DNA of 64,000 bases, taken from Flexibacter flexilis DSM 6793. GTDB taxonomy: Bacteria > Bacteroidota > Bacteroidia > Cytophagales > Flexibacteraceae. The position numbers and the translations under genes were made by a program. The stretch spans positions 1 to 64,000 of the forward strand of contig NZ_FOLE01000002.1 of the NCBI RefSeq assembly GCF_900112255.1, read 5' to 3'. Within the stretch, counting starts at the first letter, position 1. Each line of letters opens with the position of its first letter. This document shows positions 35,820 to 43,590 of this stretch, piece by piece. The notes below the pieces were generated by a model, which had not been told where the DNA came from, ran no database searches, and was given only the letters and a program-made list of their open reading frames with translations.

Positions 35820-38800
35820 ATGAAACATAAAATGAATCTCATCGAGGCGGCCATGAAGTATAAGCAAGTAACCTTGATGGTGGTGTTGCTGTTACTGGTG
35901 CTGGGAGTCAATGCGTTGGTGAATATGCCGCGTTCCGAAAATCCGAAAATAGATATGCCCGTTGCGATGGTATATGCTTTTTTTCCAGGGGCGGACGAAG
36001 TGCAAATGGAACAACAGGTTACCAACAAAATAGAGCAGTATTTATTTTCTTTTGAGGAAGTAGATAAAGAAAAAACAACGTCGCAGACCAAAGACGGACA
36101 GGTATTTATTACGGTGCATTTGCATACGGAAATCAAAGACAGAAAGAAGTTTTGGAGCACGTTGCAGCACGGTTTGAATAGTGCCATGGCGCAAGTGCTG
36201 CCACAAGGTGTGATTGGGCCGATTGTGAATAGCAATTTCGGCGATGTGACGGCGCAAATCATTACGGTATCTTCCGACCAACGTAGCTATGCCGAAATCG
36301 AAGATTACCTTGACAAAATCGAAGACGGCCTCAAAATTATTCCTGAAGTATCAAAAATCAATCGTTCGGGCGGTCAGCGTCAGCAATTGTATGTAACCGT
36401 GGACGATGCCAAAATGATGCAATACGGTTTTGATTTATCGACGGTGGTCAGAACCTTGCAGTCTCAGAACATTACGGGTTATTCGGGTGAAATGACCATC
36501 GCTTCTAACACGATTCCGATTTTCACCAACAGCCAATACAAAACGCAAGCCGACATTGCCAACCAAATTGTTTATACCAATCCGCAAGGCACGGTGGTAC
36601 GCCTGCGCGACATCGCGACCATCGAACGCCGCTACGAAGAACCTTCGTCTTTTATTCGGATAGGAGAAGATAAAGTAATGATGTTGGCTATCGAGATGCA
36701 ACCTGGCAACAATATCGTGCAGTTTGGCCATACGGTAGAACAAAAATTAGACGACATCAAAAGCGCGTTCCCGCAAGATGTGAAAGTGAATATTATCGTT
36801 AATCAGCCCGAAGTGGTGGGCGAAAGTATCGTTCACTTCATGAAAGAATTTGGCATTGCCATTGGTGCGGTAATTTTAGTCGTGATTTTGTTATTGCCGT
36901 TTCGGGTGGCGATTGTGGCTTCTGTGGCCGCGCCAATTTCAATCCTGATTACGTTCGGGCTTATCAACCTGATGGGCGTTGAGTTGCACCAAGTAACCTT
37001 GGCCGCGCTGATTATCGTGTTGGGCATGGTGGTAGATAACGCCATTGTGGTCGTGGACAATTATATTGAGAAATTAGATGAAGGCATCACGCCTTGGACG
37101 GCCTCTTGGCAAGCGGCGCAACAATTGTCTTTGCCGATTTTCACGGCCACTTTAGCCATTATCTTTGCTTTTGCTCCTTTGGCTTTTTTCATGGAAGGCA
37201 TTGGCAAAGATTTTATTGCAGCCTTACCGACTACCGTAGCCGTGGCACTTTTTGTCTCGATGCTTATCGCCTTGTTTGTAACACCTCTAACGTGTTACAT
37301 CTATATCAAAAAAGGCCTCAAACATCAGGTAGGAGACCGCCAGCCCCGCAAAAGTATGCTTGATTATTTGCAACATGCTTTTAATGTGGGCATTGAGGCG
37401 GCTTTCCGCTGGCCAAAGCTGACGGTATTCGCGGCTGTGATTTCGGTGGTAATGGCCATCTTTTTGGCAGGAAAAGTTTCGCAAGAATTTTTCCCAATTA
37501 GCGAAAGCAAACAATTTAATGCCGAAATCTGGATGCCGAACGGCACTTCCTTAGAAGAAACCGAAAAGGTGGTAAAACGCGTAGAAGCCGAACTCAAGAA
37601 AGACAAACGCGTACTGGATATTGCCAGTTTTGTGGGAACAAGTTCGCCCCGCTTCAACATCACTTACGCGCCCGAAATGCCTCGCCGCAACTTTGCCCAA
37701 ATCTTCATTACGACAGAAAGTGCCGATGCCACCAACGACATCGTACAAGAATATTTGCCGCGTTTTGAGGGCTTTGTACCAGACGGTTATGTGCGTTTGC
37801 GTCAGCTCAGTATGCAGGAAGGTTCGCCGATTGCCATTCGCGTAATTGGCGAAGATTTGGCCAACCAGAAAAAAGTAGCCGCACAAGTAGCCGAAATTTT
37901 GGCACAAGCCGACGGCACAAACTGGGTACGTTCGGACTACGAAGATGATTATGTGGGCTTGAGTATCAATATCAAAGAAGATGTGGCGGCTCGTTTGGGC
38001 GTTCCGCATCAGGCCATTACCCAGACGTTGGGCGCGGGGCTAAAAGGCTTTGCCGTGTCGCAACTCTGGGAAGGTGATAAACCCGTTGATATTTTCATCA
38101 GACTGGACTCAACAAGCAGACGCGACATCAATGACCTTCAGAATTTGCACCTGACCAGCCTCTACGGTAAAAAAGTAGCCTTGAAAGAGGTTGCCGAAAT
38201 CAAACCCTCGTGGCATACGGGCGTAATCGCGCACCGCAACGGCTTGCGTACGCTTACCGTGTTGTCCGAAGCGCAGTTAGGCATCAAAGCCTCTGATATT
38301 CTCAAACAAGTAGATGCCAAAATACAAGCCATTCCATTGCCCGACGATACGCGCATTGTCTATGGTGGCGATGCCGAATCTTCACAGGAAAATGCGCCAG
38401 GCATGGGCAAAGCCTTGCTTACAAGTTTGATTCTGATTCTGGTTACGCTTTTGTTCCAATTCAAGAAAGTGGGCAAAACGCTTATCATTCTGGCCACTTT
38501 CCCGCTCAGTTTGTTGGGTGCGTTTTTGGGATTGTATGTAACCAACAACCCAATGGGCTTTACGGCTTTCATGGGCATCATTAGCTTGATTGGGATTGTG
38601 GTGCGCAACGGAATTATTTTGGTGGACTACGCCGACGAGTTGGTACACGACCACCAATACAGCATCAAAGCTGCCGCTTTGGCTACCGCCAAACGACGGA
38701 TGCGCCCTATCTTTTTGACTTCTGCCGCCGCCGCTGTGGGCGTTGTGCCGATGATTGTGGGCAAATCGCCGCTATGGGCTCCGCTGGGTAGTGTGTTGGC

Positions 38801-38948
38801 TCTTGGGCTTATCGTTTCGATGGTGCTTACGCTTTTCGTAATTCCTGTTTTGTATTTCTTATTCATAAAGCCAGAACCCGAAACAGAGGCGCAGGTAGCT
38901 GATGCAGACGTTGCCATTCAGTACAAACCCTCGCATCACGAAGGATAA
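35820..38948 (+). CDS. RND family efflux pump permease (AcrB-like)
   Basis: This 1042-residue inner-membrane protein has the full RND layout: TM1 (about 13-32), a first periplasmic loop, TM2-TM6, TM7, a second loop, TM8-TM12. The proton-relay signature is in TM4 (GMVVDNAIVVVDNYIEKLDEG). The helix FPLSLLGAFLGLYVT and GIVVRNGIILVDYADEL in the second half mirror it. The protein is proton-driven and exports lipophilic drugs, bile-like compounds or similar. The exact substrate is unknown. It follows the adaptor by 90 bp and precedes TolC by 42 bp. Confidence 0.95.
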   Translation: MKHKMNLIEAAMKYKQVTLMVVLLLLVLGVNALVNMPRSENPKIDMPVAMVYAFFPGADEVQMEQQVTNKIEQYLFSFEEVDKEKTTSQTKDGQVFITVHLHTEIKDRKKFWSTLQHGLNSAMAQVLPQGVIGPIVNSNFGDVTAQIITVSSDQRSYAEIEDYLDKIEDGLKIIPEVSKINRSGGQRQQLYVTVDDAKMMQYGFDLSTVVRTLQSQNITGYSGEMTIASNTIPIFTNSQYKTQADIANQIVYTNPQGTVVRLRDIATIERRYEEPSSFIRIGEDKVMMLAIEMQPGNNIVQFGHTVEQKLDDIKSAFPQDVKVNIIVNQPEVVGESIVHFMKEFGIAIGAVILVVILLLPFRVAIVASVAAPISILITFGLINLMGVELHQVTLAALIIVLGMVVDNAIVVVDNYIEKLDEGITPWTASWQAAQQLSLPIFTATLAIIFAFAPLAFFMEGIGKDFIAALPTTVAVALFVSMLIALFVTPLTCYIYIKKGLKHQVGDRQPRKSMLDYLQHAFNVGIEAAFRWPKLTVFAAVISVVMAIFLAGKVSQEFFPISESKQFNAEIWMPNGTSLEETEKVVKRVEAELKKDKRVLDIASFVGTSSPRFNITYAPEMPRRNFAQIFITTESADATNDIVQEYLPRFEGFVPDGYVRLRQLSMQEGSPIAIRVIGEDLANQKKVAAQVAEILAQADGTNWVRSDYEDDYVGLSINIKEDVAARLGVPHQAITQTLGAGLKGFAVSQLWEGDKPVDIFIRLDSTSRRDINDLQNLHLTSLYGKKVALKEVAEIKPSWHTGVIAHRNGLRTLTVLSEAQLGIKASDILKQVDAKIQAIPLPDDTRIVYGGDAESSQENAPGMGKALLTSLILILVTLLFQFKKVGKTLIILATFPLSLLGAFLGLYVTNNPMGFTAFMGIISLIGIVVRNGIILVDYADELVHDHQYSIKAAALATAKRRMRPIFLTSAAAAVGVVPMIVGKSPLWAPLGSVLALGLIVSMVLTLFVIPVLYFLFIKPEPETEAQVADADVAIQYKPSHHEG

Positions 38949-38990
38949 TTGATATCAAAACGCTAAATGGAGTTTTTCCCAAGAAAAGAA

Positions 38991-40298
38991 ATGATGAAAA
39001 ATTTAAAATATAAGATGTTAGGCCTTGTGTTGCTTTGGACTGTGCTGGCTGGCCAAGCAAAGGCGCAAGAGGCTGCCAAACGCTATTCGCTGCAAGAATG
39101 TAAGCAAATGGCTTTGGAGAATAACAAAAAAATCAAAAGTGCCAAGTTGGAAGAAGACGCGGCTTTGATGGCGCAAAAATCTGCCGAACTTAACGCGTAC
39201 CCGACTTTAGACGGCTCTGTGTTGGGGCTGCATCTGGGCAAACCGCTCGGCGGCGCAATGGGCGGCCTTATTCCCAAAAATATGGTGGATGGTTCACTTA
39301 CAGCCACACAACCCATTTATGTGGGCGGAAAAATTCGCTACGGAAAAGAAGCTACTGCCAAAGCCGTAGCCATTCGCCAAGAACAAAAAGCCATGACCGA
39401 AGCCGACGTGTTGTTGGAGGTAGAAAAAGCCTATTGGCAAGTGATACAAGTCCAAGAAAAATTGGTCATGGCCAATAAGTTTAAGGAGATGTTGCAGGCT
39501 TTGCGCACCGACCTCAAAAATGCCTACGACGCAGGCATGATTTACAAAAATGACTTGTTGCGCGTGGAAGTTAGCCTCAACGAAGCCGAGCTTGGCATTA
39601 CGCAGGCGCAAGACGGTTTGGTAATGTCCAAACTCAATTTGGCGCAAATCATGGGGCAAGCAGGTGAAACTTCTTTTGCTTTGGCCGATTCGGTCGCAGG
39701 AAATTTTACCGCTACCGCCCAACTCGTAGAAGCCGCCGCCAACAACCGCCCAGAACTGCGTTTGCTCCAAAAAAGTATTGAAATTGAGGAGATTCAGAAC
39801 AAAATCTTGCAAGCAGACCGCCTCCCAACTTTCGGCGTAAGCCTGAGCGGTTCGGCTGCTGTGGGCAAAGGTGTGAATATCCAAGACGGCAGCAATTTTA
39901 TGAAAACCTATTACGGCGTGGCCAGTTTGTCGATTCCTATTTTTGATTGGGGAAAGCGTGCCAGCAAAGTAAAAGAGCAGTCCTACAAGGTAACTATCCA
40001 AAAACATCAGCTCGAACAAACCCGCGAACTCATCAATTTGGAAGTACAAAATGCCTATTTGCAAATGCGTCAGTCGGTCAAAAAAATTGAGTTGTCGAGC
40101 ATTTCGCTTCAGCAAGCCGAAGAAAATTTGAAGCTCACCCAAAACCGTTTCAAAGCGGGCACGGTGGTGGGCAAAGACGTACAAGAAGCCCAAGCCATTT
40201 GGCAACAGGCTTACAGCAAGCTCATTGATGCCAAAATCGACTTTAAAATCAATGAAGTTTCGTACAAGAAATCTATTGGAGAGCTTCGGCCTCAATAG
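38991..40298 (+). CDS. TolC family outer-membrane efflux protein (first copy)
   Basis: The start is at the ATG pair MMKNLKYK (38991), giving a clean signal peptide that ends GQAKAQ; an ATG at 38967 would add eight residues. The protein has about 435 residues with the TolC repeat pattern: helices LVMANKFKEMLQALRTDLKNAYDAG and LEQTRELINLEVQNAYLQMRQS (in part), and paired strands such as TQPIYVGGKIRYG and SIPIFDWGKRASK. It forms the outer-membrane duct of the RND system upstream. The operon ends at a terminator (40361). Confidence 0.95.
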   Translation: MMKNLKYKMLGLVLLWTVLAGQAKAQEAAKRYSLQECKQMALENNKKIKSAKLEEDAALMAQKSAELNAYPTLDGSVLGLHLGKPLGGAMGGLIPKNMVDGSLTATQPIYVGGKIRYGKEATAKAVAIRQEQKAMTEADVLLEVEKAYWQVIQVQEKLVMANKFKEMLQALRTDLKNAYDAGMIYKNDLLRVEVSLNEAELGITQAQDGLVMSKLNLAQIMGQAGETSFALADSVAGNFTATAQLVEAAANNRPELRLLQKSIEIEEIQNKILQADRLPTFGVSLSGSAAVGKGVNIQDGSNFMKTYYGVASLSIPIFDWGKRASKVKEQSYKVTIQKHQLEQTRELINLEVQNAYLQMRQSVKKIELSSISLQQAEENLKLTQNRFKAGTVVGKDVQEAQAIWQQAYSKLIDAKIDFKINEVSYKKSIGELRPQ

Positions 40299-40360
40299 TG
40301 TTTAGATTACCTGATGATATACATTATTTTTTATTTTAAGTGTGTTTGTAGTGTTAGCAA

Positions 40361-40393
40361 AAAGTGCCGAGAGTTTCTCTTGGTGCTTTTTTG
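40361..40393 (+). terminator. Terminator of the efflux operon
   Basis: AAAGTGCCGAGAG pairs throughout with CTCTTGGTGCTTT (with G-T wobbles), closed by a TTT loop and followed by six T. Confidence 0.75.
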
Positions 40394-40507
40394 TTGAAAG
40401 GGGATTGAGTAGCTGGCCAATAACGCTTTCCATCAAAACCTTTCAAAGCCATTCATCGGGAATATAGGCATAAGTCTTCGGATAAATAGCTCCTTACTTT
40501 TACCTTC

Positions 40508-40570
40508 GAACGAATAATTTTTATATTCGCACGAGTTATTTTTATGTTAGAACGGATAATTTTTATGTTA
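40508..40570. repeat. Three 21-bp tandem repeats upstream of the second tolC
   Basis: Units are at 40508-40528, 40529-40549 and 40550-40570, with consensus GAACGRATAATTTTTATGTTA. The third matches the first at 18 and the second at 17 of 21 positions. A degenerate fourth unit (12 of 21) may precede at 40487-40507. They start 227 bp before the second tolC gene and after the efflux-operon terminator. Two helical turns per unit suits a regulator bound on one face; a drifting minisatellite is the alternative. The rest of the gap (40394-40734) shows no supported gene. Confidence 0.7.
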
Positions 40571-40734
40571 ACACGAGATGAAGAACCGATGAGGAGCAAT
40601 GATTTTATTAAAAGAGGGGATACATCTCTTCTTGCCATGAATAAAGAAGCAAAGCCACATGATCGTAAGAACTTTTTGGGTAATGGCGGCGTTAATAGCT
40701 TTGTTTTTCTATCTATCAACAATTTAGCTATCGA

Positions 40735-42045
40735 ATGAAATATTTACCCAAAATACTTGTGTCGGCGGCATTGGCTTTAGCGACAACGCACGCGGCACAA
40801 GCCCAAGACAGTTTGCAACTTCCTGACGCTGTGGCCGAAGCCATCGAGAAAAATTATGGCGTAGTGTTGGCCACCAACGAAGCGAAAGTTTCGGCTATCA
40901 ACAACAATTGGGGAAATGCGGGTCTTTGGCCAACGATCGGGTTTTCGGGCGCATACAATTATTCCAACACCAATCTTAATCAGGAACTTACCAACGGCAC
41001 AACCATCAAGCGCAACGGCGTAAATAACCAGTCGCTTACAGGCTCGGTGGCGTTGGCTTGGACGGTTTTTGATGGAATGAAAATGTTTGCCACCAAAGAC
41101 CGCCTCACGGAGCTGGAAAAAACAGGCCAAACGCAATTGCGCAAACAGATGTTGCAAACCACTTATACCGTGATGATTGCTTATTACAATGCCGTGCGTT
41201 ATCAGCAACAAATCGCCAATACACAAGAATTTATCGCTTTGCTGACCGAACGCGAAAAAATCGCAAATCGAGCTTTTCAAATAGGCAGCTCGGCCAAAAC
41301 CGATCTGTTGCAGTCTCGTCTGGATTTGCAAACCCAACAAATAGCCCTCACGCAACAACAAACCGCCCTGCAGAAAGCCAAAGCCGAACTAAACCGTTTG
41401 CTTACGCGTAGGCCCGATGCACCAATGGCCGTTCGTAATCGTTTTGATGTGGGGGCTGCGCCAGATTTTGCGGCATTAGAATCCAAAATGTTGAGCCAAA
41501 ATGCCGACTGGCTCATTACGCAACACGCCATCGCGACGGCCACTTTTACCCAAAAAGAGATAGATTCCCAAAAATGGCCGACACTACAAGTATTGTCGGG
41601 TTATAACCTGTCCAATTCGCGCAGCGATGCGGGTTTTACCCTCGTAAACCAAAATTATGGGCCTTATGCGGGCTTGAGTTTGCGCATTCCGATTCTGAGC
41701 GGCAACACGATTCGCAACCAAAAACAAGTGGCCGCCGTGCAGCAAAAAAGCCGTAGCATAGAAGCAGAAAGCCTCAAAAATGATTTGCAAAATTATTTTT
41801 ATACGGCACGCTTGGACTACCAAAACGCCCAACAAATCATGTCGCAACGCGCTGGAAACATGGAACTTGCCAAAGAAAATGCAGATATTGCGCTGCAACA
41901 ATTCAAACAAAAGCAAATAGACATCATCTCGCTGCGCCAAGTGCAACTCAACTATCAAGAAGCCTTTACCTTATGGCTCGATGCGCAATATCAGCTCAAA
42001 GCCGCCGAAGCGTATTTGCGCCTGTTGGCTGCTGATTTTAACTAA
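40735..42045 (+). CDS. TolC family outer-membrane efflux protein (second copy)
   Basis: This 436-residue protein has a signal peptide at about 1-23 (ending HAAQAQ). It has TolC-type alternating helices (AFQIGSSAKTDLLQSRLDLQ, ALQQFKQKQIDIISLRQVQL) and beta segments (ALAWTVFDGMKMF and LSLRIPILSGNTIRNQ). It differs considerably from the first TolC, so this is not a recent duplication. It sits 436 bp beyond it, has its own upstream region with tandem repeats, and no pump gene follows. It may serve the same RND pump or another exporter. Its end overlaps the convergent gene by 8 bp. Confidence 0.94.
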   Translation: MKYLPKILVSAALALATTHAAQAQDSLQLPDAVAEAIEKNYGVVLATNEAKVSAINNNWGNAGLWPTIGFSGAYNYSNTNLNQELTNGTTIKRNGVNNQSLTGSVALAWTVFDGMKMFATKDRLTELEKTGQTQLRKQMLQTTYTVMIAYYNAVRYQQQIANTQEFIALLTEREKIANRAFQIGSSAKTDLLQSRLDLQTQQIALTQQQTALQKAKAELNRLLTRRPDAPMAVRNRFDVGAAPDFAALESKMLSQNADWLITQHAIATATFTQKEIDSQKWPTLQVLSGYNLSNSRSDAGFTLVNQNYGPYAGLSLRIPILSGNTIRNQKQVAAVQQKSRSIEAESLKNDLQNYFYTARLDYQNAQQIMSQRAGNMELAKENADIALQQFKQKQIDIISLRQVQLNYQEAFTLWLDAQYQLKAAEAYLRLLAADFN

Positions 42046-43357
42046 CAGCCGCCGCGACCATGTCTTTATAAAACTTAACCCAGCCGCGCCATACGCCGTA
42101 TTCGCTCAGGCTTTCGTTATGAAAAAGCGAGCAAAACATTCCGCCCACAGCTTTTACTTCTTGGATAATAGCTTTGGTTTGGGTCAGTGCTTCGGCTGGG
42201 CTAAGTTGCATATATTGCTGCATGGTTACGTCCATGACGGCAAACGGATAGATTTTTAGCGGTGTAATACGTTCGTTTTCAATGTCATACCACAAAAAAG
42301 GCGTACATAGACTTGCCCTAAATCCAATTTGCGAACTATACCCCATCGTAAAATCGGCTTGTATGCCTTCGGCCATAAGTTGGCGGTAGGTTTCGGGAAT
42401 CTGCAAGCGCAAATAATGCTGCCTAGAATGTATAATAGTTTGATTAACAATTTCCTCTAAACGTTTTTTTTCTTCTTTCAGCACATTTGTTCTTTCGCTG
42501 GAAAAATAAGACGGGTGAATCCCTGAAATATGCTGATGCGCAATGCGCCGTATAAGTTCCTGAAAATCTTTATTTAAGTAATTGATGTTTTTATCAAACT
42601 TAGAATAATTGGCCAACAGCCAGAAAAAAATTGGCTTGGGCGAATACGATTCGTGTATTTGTTCGATAAGTTCATAAGTATCGAAGGGGTCATTCCCGTC
42701 CCAAAGCAGCGTTTGCCAGCGTTGTAAGTTATTGTTCTGCCGCTTGTTGAGCAGGTCCGAAGCAGAAGCCAATAGGGTACGGCGCGTACCTTTTAATCTA
42801 AAAGCATAGGCACTGTCTATGTCGAAAGTAGGCAAAAACCAGTATTGTTGTTCTGTGAAAGAGGCGTGCGGGAAAATGCCACACACTATCTTTTTGAGCT
42901 GGTTCGCCCAGATATTAACCATTGGTTTTTGCAAAAAGTGATGCTTAAAAGCCGTGCTGTCTTCGGCGCGGTAGCGGCCATGCTCATCGGGTTTGTGTGG
43001 CCAATATTCTTCGTAGCGAGTCGCCAAAAAAAAGCAAGCCGCCGCCACATCAAATGGCAGTTCTGCATTTTTTTGTTCGACTTCAAAAAGCGTCAGACAG
43101 TTCTCGTAAGTACCAATAGAAATATCCAATTGCTGTACGCCTTTTTGCCAAAGTAAAGGCGTAGCTCGCAAGTATGGAAAAGGGGTATTACTGCGGTGTT
43201 TTTCGCCGCCATACTGAAGTTTAATATCCGTGTCATTGATAAATAAAACTTTATCAGTGGTGAAACGTAACGGATGTGTGTAGCCAAGTATCTGTCTGAA
43301 TATCAAGTCAAAAGTATACTGTACACGGGCTGTGTGTTGTTGTACCCAGATGAGCAT
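42038..43357 (-). CDS. DUF7033/polysaccharide deacetylase-like protein
   Basis: This 439-residue protein has an N-terminal domain typical of Bacteroidota deacetylase relatives (opening MLIWVQQHTARVQYTFDLIF, with a WP-H-KPDEHGRYR region). It is followed by a carbohydrate esterase 4-like barrel that can be followed from FLPTFDIDSAYAFR (metal-binding Asp) to ISGIHPSYFSS and CSLFHNESLSEYG. The normal HxxxH zinc pair is not evident; only HPSYFSS is seen, so activity may be altered. Such proteins are often annotated as polysaccharide deacetylase family. It is divergent from the S74 gene and overlaps the end of tolC2. Confidence 0.8.
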   Translation of the reverse strand: MLIWVQQHTARVQYTFDLIFRQILGYTHPLRFTTDKVLFINDTDIKLQYGGEKHRSNTPFPYLRATPLLWQKGVQQLDISIGTYENCLTLFEVEQKNAELPFDVAAACFFLATRYEEYWPHKPDEHGRYRAEDSTAFKHHFLQKPMVNIWANQLKKIVCGIFPHASFTEQQYWFLPTFDIDSAYAFRLKGTRRTLLASASDLLNKRQNNNLQRWQTLLWDGNDPFDTYELIEQIHESYSPKPIFFWLLANYSKFDKNINYLNKDFQELIRRIAHQHISGIHPSYFSSERTNVLKEEKKRLEEIVNQTIIHSRQHYLRLQIPETYRQLMAEGIQADFTMGYSSQIGFRASLCTPFLWYDIENERITPLKIYPFAVMDVTMQQYMQLSPAEALTQTKAIIQEVKAVGGMFCSLFHNESLSEYGVWRGWVKFYKDMVAAAVS

Positions 43358-43407
43358 AGAGAAGTCTTAGATATTTTTTGGGTTAGTGTATGTAAACAAT
43401 TAAGGCT

Positions 43408-43489
43408 AAGGTAAGTAAAAAGTTTAATCAAGAAAGATTTTACCTTTTTTATTTTTAGAATATAAATAATTAAACTTTTTGTTTACCTT
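43408..43489. repeat. 21-bp inverted repeat in a divergent promoter region
   Basis: AAGGTAAGTAAAAAGTTTAAT (43408-43428, one unit) is inverted at 43469-43489, with 19 of 21 positions complementary and a 40-bp spacer. It lies between two divergent genes (42038-43357 and 43591-46638). It could be an operator pair, a hairpin or a repeat remnant. Confidence 0.55.
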
Positions 43490-43590
43490 TTGTGGGCATT
43501 CATTATTCATGTAAGAATTTTATTAAAAAATATGACTAATACACAAACACTCCCTCCTATTTCAAAGTTTTTATCATAGCTATCCGCATA

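Noticed and set aside
40508-40570. Tandem repeats as a CRISPR array
   Set aside because: The units follow each other with no spacers and no cas genes are present.
40453-40722. Minus-strand frame of 89 codons with a NIKIIRS-like heptapeptide repeat
   Set aside because: It is the reverse translation of the 21-bp DNA repeats and has no conserved context, start signal or homology; DNA repeats explain it.
40544-40738. Plus-strand frame of 64 codons ending inside the tolC2 start
   Set aside because: It begins within the tandem repeats and has no recognisable features.
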